18,238 bases of DNA, from the NCBI GenBank assembly GCA_031381685.1, contig JANMYF010000352.1, positions 1 through 18,238 of the forward strand. Reading direction: 5' to 3'. How positions within the stretch are numbered: position 1 is the stretch's first letter; every line of letters starts with the position of its first letter. A model generated the notes under the pieces. It was not told where the DNA came from. It ran no database searches and was given only the letters and a program-made list of their open reading frames with translations. A program made the position numbers and the translations under genes. Shown one piece after another: positions 1 to 7,591 of this stretch. This DNA comes from JANLQX01 sp031381685. Its GTDB lineage: Bacteria; Actinomycetota; Acidimicrobiia; Acidimicrobiales; JANYDT01.

Positions 1-24
1 CGCTAGCACTCCCTGAGGAGCCCC

Positions 25-1437
25 ATGAGCACGACCGTCTCCGATCTCGATCTCGGCAAGTACAAGCTCGGCTGGGCCGACGACGTCGACAGCTACACCT
101 TCACGCCGAAGCGTGGCCTCACCAAGGACATCGTGGAAGAGATGTCGTGGATGAAGGGCGAGCCGGACTGGATGCGCAAGTTCCGCCTGCGTGCCCTCGA
201 CGTCTTCCACAAGAAGCCCATGCCCTCCTGGGGCGGGGACATGTCGGAGATCTTCTTCGACGACATCTACTACTACGTCAAGCCGATGGACGGTCAGGTC
301 GACTCGTGGGACGCGCTGCCTGAGGCTGTGCGGCTTACCTACGAGAAGCTGGGCATCCCCGAGGCGGAGCAGAAGTACCTCGCCGGCGTGACCGCGCAGT
401 ACGAGAGCGAAGTGGTGTTCCACCGCAACCGCGAAGACCTCGAGGCCCAGGGCGTGATCTTCTGCGACATGGACACTGCGCTCCGGGAGTACCCCGAGCT
501 CGTCAAGCGCTACTTCTCGACCGTGATCCCCACGGCCGACAACAAGTTCAGCGCGCTGAACAGTGCGGTCTGGTCCGGTGGATCGTTCATCTACGTGCCC
601 GAGAACACCACGGTGGAGATGCCCCTGCAGGCGTACTTCCGCATCAACAAAGAGAACATGGGCCAGTTCGAACGTACGCTTATCATCGCGGACAAGGGTT
701 CGAAGGTGCACTACATCGAGGGATGCTCGGCGCCGGTCTACACGTCGGACTCGTTGCACTCGGCCGTGGTCGAACTGATCGCGCTCGAAGGCGCTCACAT
801 CACGTACTCGACAATCCAGAACTGGTCGAACAACGTGTTCAACCTCGTCACCAAGCGAGCTCGCGCCGAAGCCGAAGCGCGCGTCAGCTGGATCGACGGC
901 AACATCGGCTCGCGTCTCACGATGAAGTACCCGGCCATCTACCTCATGGGTCCGAAGGCGCACGGCGAGGTGCTGTCGGTCGCCTATGCCGGTGCCGGCC
1001 AGCACCAGGACACCGGAGCCAAGATGGTGCACGCCGCACCCGAGACCACCTCGCAGGTCATCTCGAAGTCGATCTCCAAGGACGGCGGACGCACGTCGTA
1101 CCGAGGGCTCGTCCGAGTCGAAGAAGGCGCCGAGCGGGTCAAGTCACACGTGCAGTGCGACGCGCTCATCCTCGACGACGAGAGCCGGTCCGACACCTAT
1201 CCCTACATCGAGCGCAACCCCGGTGTGATGCAGGCCGAGATCGGCCATGAGGCCACGGTCTCGAAGGTCGGCGACGACCAGCTCTTCTATCTCCAGTCAC
1301 GAGGACTCTCCAAGGAGCAGGCCACGGCGATGGTCGTGAACGGCTTCATGGAGCCGGTCACCCGCACGCTGCCGATGGAGTTCGCCGTCGAATGGAGCCG
1401 CCTCGTGGAGCTCCAGATGGAAGGGTCCATCGGCTGA
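25..1437 (+). CDS. sufB: Fe-S cluster assembly scaffold protein SufB
   Basis: SufB is the scaffold subunit of the cytosolic SufBCD complex, on which [Fe-S] clusters are built with ATP hydrolysis by SufC. The 470-residue length is normal for the family. The C-terminal half shows the conserved IEGCSAP segment, the QCD segment, SRSDTYPYIE, GHEATVSK, DQLFYLQSRGL and a C-terminus ending EMEGSIG-like (QMEGSIG). The position equivalent to E. coli SufB Cys405 is serine in SRSDT, as I recall for Gram-positive SufB. No intein interrupts the gene, unlike the M. tuberculosis homologue. The ATG at 25 follows a strong GAGGAG (15-20) with four spacer bases. The usual partner sufD is not adjacent: two minus-strand genes intervene. 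An upstream regulator such as sufR would lie outside the window. Confidence 0.97.
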   Translation: MSTTVSDLDLGKYKLGWADDVDSYTFTPKRGLTKDIVEEMSWMKGEPDWMRKFRLRALDVFHKKPMPSWGGDMSEIFFDDIYYYVKPMDGQVDSWDALPEAVRLTYEKLGIPEAEQKYLAGVTAQYESEVVFHRNREDLEAQGVIFCDMDTALREYPELVKRYFSTVIPTADNKFSALNSAVWSGGSFIYVPENTTVEMPLQAYFRINKENMGQFERTLIIADKGSKVHYIEGCSAPVYTSDSLHSAVVELIALEGAHITYSTIQNWSNNVFNLVTKRARAEAEARVSWIDGNIGSRLTMKYPAIYLMGPKAHGEVLSVAYAGAGQHQDTGAKMVHAAPETTSQVISKSISKDGGRTSYRGLVRVEEGAERVKSHVQCDALILDDESRSDTYPYIERNPGVMQAEIGHEATVSKVGDDQLFYLQSRGLSKEQATAMVVNGFMEPVTRTLPMEFAVEWSRLVELQMEGSIG

Positions 1438-1444
1438 GGCCTTT

Positions 1445-1471
1445 GGCGCCGCTGTCGGCCGAAGCGGCGCC
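1445..1471. terminator. Putative bidirectional terminator between sufB and the M15-like gene
   Basis: A perfect 9-bp inverted repeat, GGCGCCGCT (1445-1453) and AGCGGCGCC (1463-1471), encloses a 9-nt loop. It sits in the 51-bp gap between two convergent stop codons. There is no T-tract on either side, so it would be a non-canonical GC-stem terminator of the kind often found in actinobacteria. The function is inferred from position and symmetry. Confidence 0.5.
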
Positions 1472-1488
1472 GGTCAGGGAATGCGATC

Positions 1489-2172
1489 CTAGACGTCGAA
1501 GCCGACGTGGAGATGGGCGCGGTGTCCCGAGTCGGTGAAGCCGACGCCGTCGGCGTCGTCGATGTCCCACGGGCCGCCGACCTCGGTCGGGCGGATCGAC
1601 GGGTCGACGTTCAACAGGAGTTGGGCGAGGGCACGTGCTGCCTCATTGGTACCTGACACCTCGGCGCCGTTCACAAAGGTGATGTCGGCGGCGCGTCCGT
1701 ACACGTGGTTCGACACTTTGGTCGTGCCCTTCACGAAACGGCCGTGTCCGGTGGAGAATACCGAGATCTCGATCTGATAGGTGTCGGCCAGGCGGCCGAG
1801 AAGGGAAACCAGGCGGGGATCGACGAGCCCGTTGCGCAGATCGGCGCGCGCGTTCTCGCTCAGGGTCACCCGGGAATCGGCAAGGAGCGCTTCTGCGCTG
1901 ACCGGCTTCTTCACCACGGCCACCGGCTTGGGTGTGGTGCTCGCCGTCGGACCGGCGGCGACCCGGGGGATCTCCTTGCGAGCGGCAACGGCGCGGATCG
2001 GTTCCGGAACGGAGGTCGCGGCATCGGCTACTCCGCCGGTGGCCAGCAGCACCGGCGTACTCGCCACGGTGGCCAGGGAGAGCAGGACGATCGCTCGTCG
2101 TCGCCAGTAGACGCCGCGACTCGGCACTCGTCTCGGACCCGTCGGTACGTGCAGCGTCATCACCTTGAACAT
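1489..2172 (-). CDS. Secreted peptidase M15-like protein (D-Ala-D-Ala carboxypeptidase-type zinc fold)
   Basis: This is probably a secreted zinc peptidase acting on peptidoglycan peptides. The N-terminus has a basic stretch (WRRR) and a hydrophobic core (AIVLLSLATVASTPVLLA) ending at GVADA, which fits a signal peptide. A short Ala/Pro/Lys linker follows. The last 110 residues carry the M15-type metal motif: SNHVYGRAADI, with His at about 156 and Asp at about 163, and the C-terminal AHLHVGF with its H-x-H pair. I choose the ATG at 2172 (227 aa). A GTG at 2178 and an ATG at 2160 are alternatives, and none has a well-spaced Shine-Dalgarno. It is convergent with sufB and lies downstream of the 537-residue membrane protein on the same strand. 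A CRP/GlxR-type site is centred about 45 bp upstream. The substrate is not predictable from sequence alone. Confidence 0.8.
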   Translation of the reverse strand: MFKVMTLHVPTGPRRVPSRGVYWRRRAIVLLSLATVASTPVLLATGGVADAATSVPEPIRAVAARKEIPRVAAGPTASTTPKPVAVVKKPVSAEALLADSRVTLSENARADLRNGLVDPRLVSLLGRLADTYQIEISVFSTGHGRFVKGTTKVSNHVYGRAADITFVNGAEVSGTNEAARALAQLLLNVDPSIRPTEVGGPWDIDDADGVGFTDSGHRAHLHVGFDV

Positions 2173-2205
2173 CGGCACGACGCCGGCAGAACTGAAGGAC
2201 CTTTC

Positions 2206-2227
2206 AGATGTGATTCACGTCACATTT
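2206..2227. promoter_or_regulatory. CRP/GlxR-family operator (TGTGA-N6-TCACA)
   Basis: Positions 2209-2224 read TGTGA-TTCACG-TCACA, a perfect match to the two half-sites recognised by CRP-type regulators (E. coli CRP, mycobacterial Rv3676, corynebacterial GlxR). The flanks also fit the extended 22-bp consensus: AGA on the left, TTT on the right. The site lies in the 131-bp gap upstream of the minus-strand M15-like gene and just beyond the stop of the 537-residue protein gene. The M15-like gene is therefore its natural target. No regulator gene is present in the window. Confidence 0.6.
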
Positions 2228-2303
2228 CCCGGGGCCGGTGCCGGAGGGTCAGCGGGAGACCTTCGCCGACTGATCGAACGAGAGCTCGTCGTCGGCCGTC
2301 AGG

Positions 2304-3917
2304 TCACTCTTCGACCTTCGTGGCAGCTGCCGGCGAGGAATCGAAGACGGGATCGACGACGACGGTTGCGCCGGTGGACACGGTTTGGGGGCCGCCGGTC
2401 GGATCGGACCCGGACTCGACGACGACGGTTGCGCCGGTGGACACGGTCGGGGAGCCGCCGGTCAACTCGGATCCGAAGATCGGGTCGACATCGACGGGTG
2501 TACCGGCGAAATCAATCGGCGACCCGACCGCGTCGTTCGACCCGAAGATGGGGTCGGGCGCACGTTCGGTCGCCTCGGCGACGGATGCGGTCGGAACGGT
2601 CGGAGCGACCGTTGGGGGCGCGGCAGCCGCAGGAGTCGTCACGACGGCAGGGTTGGAGTCGGACGAGCGGCTCGCAACGACGCTGTACCCGAACAGGCAA
2701 AGGCCGATGAGCAACGATGCGACGGCGGCGATGCGAAGCACCCTCGGTGACTCGCGCGACGACATCGCCGTTTCGTCGGGATCGCGCTTCGCGAAGAAGC
2801 TGCGACCGGCTCCGCTCGGCCCTTCGATGGCCACGATCTCGTCGACGCCGAGGGGCTCGATCGAGGTCGCCAGCGCGGTGGTGGCGAGGGAGACGTCGGC
2901 GCCCGGCGCGGTATCTTCAGGCTGCAGTGCCGGTTCGACGGAGGGCGGCTGCGACATCTCCGCCACCGCAACGGGTTCGGGAACGTCATCGTGGGCCACG
3001 GCGAGCGAAGTTCCCGGCTCGGGTTCCACCGCAACGCTGCGATTGGCCGAACGGGCGGCCAGGCGCCCTCGGCGCTTCGGCGTCGAAATGGCTGCGGGAA
3101 CCTCGTTCGCCGTCGAGACGACAGGCATCGGCGCGTGCATTTTCCTAACGGGTTCGAGCAGCGGCGCCGGGTCCGCTTCGGTGAACTCGGAGTACGGCTC
3201 GGGCGACGCAGTTTCGGATGTAGTGGGCTCCTCGTCGACGAGATCGGTTTCGGAATGCTCGATCAGGGCCGGTGACGATGCCTGATCGATCTCTGCCGGG
3301 GCCTCGAACGTCGGTACGGTGCTCAGGGCCGGCTCGGCAGTTTCCGGTGCCGCCGCTGCCGGTGACGAGAACGCAACCGTGCCGACGGAAGCAGCCGCCT
3401 CATCGGACCAGTCGGCTGCGGGCTCCTCCGACTCGTTGGGCGGCAGTGGCGCAGGATCCCATGCGGCAGCTGAACTCGAAGGGGGATCGGGAAGGGCGTC
3501 CCACGCCGATGGTGGTGCCTCCACGTCGGGTCCGACGGCCCACACCGGCGCTTCCGTCGTGGCATGAAATCCCCACGGTGCGTCGGCAACCTCCGCGACA
3601 ACAGCGTCGGTTGGGCTGTCCCATGCGCTCAGGTCGTGCGAAATGGGGTCCGGGTCCGTGTTGGCCAGCCCGCCCCAACCGGCGAAGCCGCGGGGCTCGT
3701 CCTGCGTGGCGGAATCAGTCACGAACTCGGCGGTCGCCCAGCCATCGGGTTCGATCGGCGCAGCAGTTTCTGCCGTCCATGAGGTGTCCCACGACGGTGC
3801 GATCTCCCGACCGAGCCCAGCGGGAGACGACGGTGTCGTCCAATCCCCGGGCGCGTCGAACGACTGCGATCCTCGCTCGTTGTCCTCGTCTGAAATGGTT
3901 TTTGCATCACCGAGCAT
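2304..3917 (-). CDS. Uncharacterised acidic, Trp/Ala/Pro-rich single-pass membrane protein
   Basis: I do not recognise a named family. The ATG at 3917 follows GGAAGG with a 6-nt spacer, which favours it over in-frame starts further upstream (to 4037), so the protein is 537 aa. Residues 1 to about 190 are acidic and low complexity, with about eleven tryptophans. Several sit in a recurrent (S/A)WD motif: PSWDT, SAWDS, SAWDA and AAWDP. A basic patch (TPKRRGRLAARSANR) lies mid-protein. One membrane segment spans about 395-417 (IAAVASLLIGLCLFGYSVVA). Arg/Lys residues lie on its N-terminal side, so by the positive-inside rule the long N-terminus should be cytoplasmic. The outer tail of about 120 residues is Ala/Pro/Thr-rich and ends in a tandem repeat (STGATVVV units). 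The gene lies between sufB and sufD on the opposite strand and upstream of the M15-like gene. Envelope scaffolding is only a guess. Confidence 0.75.
   Translation of the reverse strand: MLGDAKTISDEDNERGSQSFDAPGDWTTPSSPAGLGREIAPSWDTSWTAETAAPIEPDGWATAEFVTDSATQDEPRGFAGWGGLANTDPDPISHDLSAWDSPTDAVVAEVADAPWGFHATTEAPVWAVGPDVEAPPSAWDALPDPPSSSAAAWDPAPLPPNESEEPAADWSDEAAASVGTVAFSSPAAAAPETAEPALSTVPTFEAPAEIDQASSPALIEHSETDLVDEEPTTSETASPEPYSEFTEADPAPLLEPVRKMHAPMPVVSTANEVPAAISTPKRRGRLAARSANRSVAVEPEPGTSLAVAHDDVPEPVAVAEMSQPPSVEPALQPEDTAPGADVSLATTALATSIEPLGVDEIVAIEGPSGAGRSFFAKRDPDETAMSSRESPRVLRIAAVASLLIGLCLFGYSVVASRSSDSNPAVVTTPAAAAPPTVAPTVPTASVAEATERAPDPIFGSNDAVGSPIDFAGTPVDVDPIFGSELTGGSPTVSTGATVVVESGSDPTGGPQTVSTGATVVVDPVFDSSPAAATKVEE
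2353..2447 (-). repeat. 63-bp direct repeat encoding C-terminal STGATVVV units
   Basis: Two identical 32-bp blocks, 2353-2384 and 2416-2447, recur with a 63-bp period, equal to 21 codons. The repeat therefore keeps frame in the minus-strand membrane protein and encodes successive STGATVVV units in its extracytoplasmic tail. Sequence between and after the blocks is also related (GCCGCCGGTC occurs in both). This looks like in-frame tandem duplication, and copy number may vary between strains. Confidence 0.8.
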
Positions 3918-3992
3918 TGGTTGCCTTCCAGCGGTTCTGGTGCTTGCATCGGCGAACGAGAACTCATGCTTGAGTCCATGGGTGGTTTCTTG

Positions 3993-4008
3993 GCGGGCTG
4001 TCGCCCGC
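3993..4008. other. Hairpin/inverted repeat upstream of sufD
   Basis: GCGGGC (3993-3998) and GCCCGC (4003-4008) form a perfect 6-bp inverted repeat with a TGTC loop. It lies in the divergent region between the 537-residue protein gene and sufD, just upstream of the candidate sufD -10 element. It could be a regulator binding site, but no known consensus was matched. Confidence 0.3.
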
Positions 4009-4032
4009 GCGAAGCAACGAGAACCGCGCCGG

Positions 4033-4038
4033 TACACT
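4033..4038 (+). promoter_or_regulatory. Candidate -10 element of the sufD-Rieske-sufC operon
   Basis: TACACT fits the actinobacterial TANNNT -10 pattern. It would place the transcript start near 4045, just before the strong AAGGAG at 4053-4058. No good -35 hexamer was found at 16-18 bp spacing. Because sufB is separated from sufD by opposite-strand genes, some promoter must exist in this gap. Confidence 0.35.
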
Positions 4039-4086
4039 GGTCATCCCCCTGCAAGGAGTTGTCTTCTGTCCGCGGATCTTGTCTCT

Positions 4087-5244
4087 GTGCCCGTGCTCGA
4101 GAGCGAGCGCACCCTCGAGCTTCGCCGCCTGGGCGTTGCCGACCTGGCCCGCTGCGCTCCGCCGTCCGAGGCCGAGGAGCTCTGGCGATACAGCGGAATC
4201 GACCGGTTCGACGCGTCGAAGTTCTCCAGCGCGAACGATCCAACCACCGTTGCCCGTTCGGTCGTTGACCTGCCGGTGTCCGCCACGGCCGGTGGCGTTC
4301 GGGTCGAAACCGATACCGACGTTGCCGTCGACCCGGAGTATTTCGAAGCGCTGGGCGTCGCCCATGCCGCATCGCGGATCGTGATCCGTGTGCCGGCGAA
4401 CGTCGAGCTCGCTGACCCCATCCGGATCACCACGACCCTTTCGGCGGCTGGAACTGCGGGCACGTCGGTTCGGGTGGTACTCGGAGTGCACAGCAGTGCC
4501 ACGGTCATCGAGGAGTTCCGGTCGGACACGTCAGGTCGCGAACCGGCGCTTCTGGTCGGTCGGACCGTGCTCGACCTCGGTGACGGTTCACGGCTTCGGC
4601 ACGCGTCGGTCCAACTCGTCGACGAGAAGGACTGGTTCGTGGGTTCACTGGTGGCCACGACGCCACGCGACGCCACGCTGTCGTCGGTCGCCGTCGCCCT
4701 CGGAGGCGCCTATGCCCGCCTCGAGACGACTGCCCGGGCAACTGACCGCGGCGCCCACAACGAACTGCTCGCCGTCTACTTCGCCGGTGACGACCAGGTC
4801 CACGACTTCCGGACCCGCCAGGATCACCTCGCGCCGCGGACCACATCCGACCTGCTCTTCAAGGGCGCGGTGGACGATCGTGCCCGGTCCGTTTACTCCG
4901 GGCTGATCCACATCGCCAAGGACGCTCGGGGCACGGTTGCCCATCAGACGAACCGCAACCTTCTGCTCTCTCCGGAATCGTCGGCGGAATCCGTTCCGAA
5001 CCTCGAGATCGAAAACAACGACGTCAAGTGTTCACACGCCTCCGCCGTCGGTCCGATCGACGAGGACCACCGCTATTACCTGGAGAGCCGCGGTGTGCCA
5101 CCGAGCGAGGCGGAACGCCTGATCGTGCTCGGCTTCTTTGCCGAGCTCCTCAACCGGGTGCCCGACGACATGCTGCGGGCCGAGCTCGTTGCGGCCGTCG
5201 GCGACAAGTTCGACCGACGTGCCCTCTCCCGGCGGACGACCTGA
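4087..5244 (+). CDS. sufD: Fe-S cluster assembly protein SufD
   Basis: SufD pairs with SufB to form the scaffold heterodimer of the SufBCD complex. The protein has the SufBD beta-helix core and the family signature at the C-terminus: SVPNLEIENNDVKCSHASAVG, then YYLESRGVP and the LIVLGFF segment. Cys315 and His317 (KCSH) match the conserved Cys/His pair of E. coli SufD. I list GTG 4087 (385 aa) as the first conventional start, with GTG 4093 as an alternative. The only strong Shine-Dalgarno, AAGGAG at 4053-4058, is instead correctly placed (7 nt) for an in-frame CTG at 4066, giving 392 aa. The family N-terminus is variable and does not decide this. The stop overlaps the Rieske start by one base (TGATG), implying translational coupling. 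Confidence 0.95.
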   Translation: MPVLESERTLELRRLGVADLARCAPPSEAEELWRYSGIDRFDASKFSSANDPTTVARSVVDLPVSATAGGVRVETDTDVAVDPEYFEALGVAHAASRIVIRVPANVELADPIRITTTLSAAGTAGTSVRVVLGVHSSATVIEEFRSDTSGREPALLVGRTVLDLGDGSRLRHASVQLVDEKDWFVGSLVATTPRDATLSSVAVALGGAYARLETTARATDRGAHNELLAVYFAGDDQVHDFRTRQDHLAPRTTSDLLFKGAVDDRARSVYSGLIHIAKDARGTVAHQTNRNLLLSPESSAESVPNLEIENNDVKCSHASAVGPIDEDHRYYLESRGVPPSEAERLIVLGFFAELLNRVPDDMLRAELVAAVGDKFDRRALSRRTT

Positions 5245-5597
5245 TGGTCCGCCACCGCATCGGATCGCCTGACGACTTCGCCCCCTCCACGATCACCCGG
5301 GTGGAAATCGCGGGGAACGGGGACACCGTCCACGCCGTCGCCGTGATCCGCATCGGGGACACCCTTTACGCCATCGGTGACCGCTGCAGCCACGCCAACG
5401 TGTCACTCTCGGACGGCACGCTCTGGGAGGACGAGTGCGAGGTCGAATGCCCGAAGCACGGCAGCACGTTCTCCCTCACCACCGGCGAGCCCCAGTCGTT
5501 CCCGGCGACCCAGCCGGTGCCGGTCCATCACATCGAAACGCTGGGTGACGACGTGTTCCTCACCCTCGACCCGGCCGCCGAAGGTTCCCGCTCATGA
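5244..5597 (+). CDS. Rieske-type [2Fe-2S] ferredoxin in the suf operon
   Basis: A small soluble Rieske ferredoxin of 117 aa, probably an electron carrier. The cluster-binding boxes are Cys48-x-His50 (RCSHAN) and Cys69-x2-His72 (CPKHGSTF), spaced as in bacterial non-haem dioxygenase and nitrite-reductase-type ferredoxins. It has no signal peptide or membrane anchor. The ATG overlaps the sufD stop by one base, and the TGA overlaps the sufC ATG by four bases, so it is an integral part of the operon. A Rieske gene between sufD and sufC is, to my knowledge, common in actinobacterial suf operons. Whether it donates electrons to assembly or is simply a client is unknown. Confidence 0.93.
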   Translation: MVRHRIGSPDDFAPSTITRVEIAGNGDTVHAVAVIRIGDTLYAIGDRCSHANVSLSDGTLWEDECEVECPKHGSTFSLTTGEPQSFPATQPVPVHHIETLGDDVFLTLDPAAEGSRS

Positions 5598-6376
5598 CGC
5601 TTTCCATCACCAACCTCAAGGCTTCCATCCCCGGCCGCGAGATCCTGCGCGGCGTCGACCTCGTGGTACCCGACGGCGAGGTCCATGCAGTGATGGGTCC
5701 CAACGGGTCCGGGAAATCCACGCTCGCCCACGTGCTGCTCGGTCGTCCCGGGTACCAGGACATCAGCGGGACGGCGGTCCTCAACGGCCGCGAACTGCTC
5801 ACCCTGCCCACGTGGGAACGCGTCCAGGCCGGCATCTTCCTCGGCATGCAATATCCGACGGAGGTGCCCGGCGTGCAGCCGGCCGACATGCTCGCCGCCG
5901 CCCTGCGCGCCGGTGGCCGCAACGACGATGCCGACCACGTCATGGCCCTGATGGAGGAGGAGGCCGACCGGATCGGGTTCGATGTGGCGTTCCTGCAACG
6001 TGCGCTGAACGTCGACCTCTCCGGTGGCGAGAAGAAGCGCAACGAGACGATTCAGCTCGGTGTGCTGCGACCCGCCGTGGCCATTCTCGACGAGGTCGAC
6101 TCCGGACTCGATGTCGACGCGCTCCGTGCCGTCAGCCGCCGGGTGAAGGAGGCGACTGCCGAACGCGGCATGTCGGTGATCGCCATCACCCATTACCAGC
6201 GCCTCCTCACCGAACTCGTTCCCGATGTCGTTCACATTTTCGTCGGCGGACGGATCGTGCATTCGGGTGGCCCGGAGTTGGCGATCGAACTGGAGACGAC
6301 GGGCTACGAGCCCTACTTCGCGCTTGCTGGGATCCCGGCCGTGGCCGCGGATCCCGATCCGTTCGCGGACCTGTAA
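5594..6376 (+). CDS. sufC: Fe-S cluster assembly ATPase SufC
   Basis: SufC is the ABC-type ATPase of the SufBCD complex. It drives conformational change of SufB-SufD without being a transporter itself. The 260-residue protein shows Walker A GPNGSGKS (35-42), the Q-loop GMQYP (Q86), the signature LSGGEKKRNE starting at 142, Walker B VAILDE (162-167) followed by the D-loop, and the switch histidine in ITH (H200). The LSGGEKKR and EVDSGLD forms are diagnostic for SufC. The ATG at 5594 is preceded by GAAGG (5580-5584) and overlaps the Rieske stop (ATGA). The next gene is convergent, so the operon ends here: no sufS, sufU or sufT follows in the window. Confidence 0.97.
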   Translation: MTLSITNLKASIPGREILRGVDLVVPDGEVHAVMGPNGSGKSTLAHVLLGRPGYQDISGTAVLNGRELLTLPTWERVQAGIFLGMQYPTEVPGVQPADMLAAALRAGGRNDDADHVMALMEEEADRIGFDVAFLQRALNVDLSGGEKKRNETIQLGVLRPAVAILDEVDSGLDVDALRAVSRRVKEATAERGMSVIAITHYQRLLTELVPDVVHIFVGGRIVHSGGPELAIELETTGYEPYFALAGIPAVAADPDPFADL

Positions 6377-6381
6377 CGACC

Positions 6382-6405
6382 CGGCACGGCCCCTACTCCG
6401 TGCCG
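6382..6405. terminator. Putative terminator between sufC and the YkuD gene
   Basis: CGGCACGG (6382-6389) and CCGTGCCG (6398-6405) form a perfect 8-bp stem with an 8-nt loop. It lies in the 39-bp gap between the convergent sufC and L,D-transpeptidase stop codons. No T-run follows on either strand. It probably serves both genes. Confidence 0.5.
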
Positions 6406-6415
6406 ATGGGGTTGG

Positions 6416-7591
6416 TCAGACGGGGGAGCCCGCCGCGGTCGTGGTGGGGAGCGGACGGACCAACGTGGGTGCAGGGGTCGTGGTGGTCGTGGGCAACGGC
6501 GTGGACCCGACGGTCGTCGTCGGCCCGGGGGCCACGGTCGTGGTCGGCCCGGGGGCCACGGTCGTGGTCTGGCCCGGAACGGTGGTTGCCCCGGAGGGAG
6601 GGGCGGTGGTCACCGGGGTCGTGGTGGGCGCGCCGGGGACGAGCGTGGTAGGCGGGGCGAGCGTGGCCGCGGGATTGCCGCCTGGCCAAGCGTCGGCGGG
6701 AGCGATCTTCGACGAGATCGGTCGGAGCGGGGCCACGCCGTCGGAGACGTAGACCGGCATCCCGTTGGGGACCACGGTCGGCATGTAGTCGGCCGATACC
6801 ATCGGGATGCGCACACAGCCGTGCGACGCCGGACGACCGGGCACCGAGGGCGCGCCGTGGACGGCAATCCCGCCATTGAAGTACAGCGGGTTGTACATGA
6901 GCCCGAGTTTCGACTCCCGCCAGCCGATGACACGACGCGTCACACGGAACGACCCCGGCGGGGTGATCGCCTTGTCGCACGCCGTCTCCCCGGTTTCCGG
7001 GTCCAAGGTGCAGAACGGCCTGCCGTCGCCGGTCGAGATCGACAGGATGCGCACGAGCTCTCCGCCTCGGTACAGCGCGAGGTACTGCTTGGGCAGCGAT
7101 ACCTCGATGCGGTCGGGTCCGCCGTCGGGGACGATCGGTGGCGGCGTGAGTCCGGCGCGCAACGCGTCGAGGGTCTGGCCGCCGACCCGGCCGGTCCGGG
7201 CCAGTCCGTTGGCCTTCTGGAAGGCCATCACGGCATGGAAGGTCTGGTCGCCGAAGCTGCCGTCGGCGACATTGATGTCATAGCGCGCTGCCTGGAGCAG
7301 GCTCTGGACTTCGAGCACGGCCGGCCCCCGCGCGCCCGATCCGATGCCGCTGTTCGCTGCGGTGCTCCGTTTCGGCGCAGGGGCTTTCGCCGTCGACTTC
7401 GCGGTGGACTTCGCCGTCGGGGTGGTGACCGGGCGTGCAGTTGATAGGGTCGGCCCCGCCGGTCGGCCGGTGGAGCCGGGCTTCGGGTCGGCGTCGGCCG
7501 GTGTGGCGAACGACGCGACGAACAGGAGCACGGCGGTCGCGGTGACCGACGCAGCTCTCCTCGGTGCTCGACGAAAACGGTGGTGCTGCAC
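6416..7591 (-). CDS. Secreted L,D-transpeptidase (YkuD) with peptidoglycan-binding domain and Thr/Pro tail
   Basis: A predicted exported enzyme that cross-links or modifies peptidoglycan through a YkuD catalytic domain. The GTG at 7591 has an excellent GGAGGG 8 nt upstream, giving 391 aa; the open frame continues upstream but lacks signals. Order of parts: signal peptide 1-34 (basic FRRAPRR, core ATAVLLFVASFA, cleavage near PADA), Lys/Thr/Ala linker, PG_binding_1-like domain about 84-147 (GPAVLEVQSLLQ, FGDQTFHAVMAFQK), YkuD domain about 160-284, then a Thr/Pro/Val tail 304-391. The catalytic motif is complete: His245 (HGAPS), then SHGCVR with His257, Cys259 and Arg261. The tail after the catalytic domain contains TTTVAPGP repeats and may span or attach to the wall. 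It is convergent with sufC. Confidence 0.93.
   Translation of the reverse strand: MQHHRFRRAPRRAASVTATAVLLFVASFATPADADPKPGSTGRPAGPTLSTARPVTTPTAKSTAKSTAKAPAPKRSTAANSGIGSGARGPAVLEVQSLLQAARYDINVADGSFGDQTFHAVMAFQKANGLARTGRVGGQTLDALRAGLTPPPIVPDGGPDRIEVSLPKQYLALYRGGELVRILSISTGDGRPFCTLDPETGETACDKAITPPGSFRVTRRVIGWRESKLGLMYNPLYFNGGIAVHGAPSVPGRPASHGCVRIPMVSADYMPTVVPNGMPVYVSDGVAPLRPISSKIAPADAWPGGNPAATLAPPTTLVPGAPTTTPVTTAPPSGATTVPGQTTTVAPGPTTTVAPGPTTTVGSTPLPTTTTTPAPTLVRPLPTTTAAGSPV
6521..6568 (-). repeat. 24-bp tandem repeat in the YkuD tail
   Basis: Two perfect head-to-tail 24-bp copies (6521-6544 and 6545-6568) encode TTTVAPGP twice in the C-terminal tail of the L,D-transpeptidase. The unit is a multiple of three, so length changes would stay in frame. 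Confidence 0.85.

Noticed and set aside
1705..3285. Long plus-strand open frame (526 codons) across the M15-like and membrane-protein genes
   Set aside because: Its product is Arg/Ser/Gly-rich with no domain or ribosome-binding site, while the minus strand encodes a signal peptide, zinc motif and membrane helix. It is an antisense shadow in GC-rich DNA.
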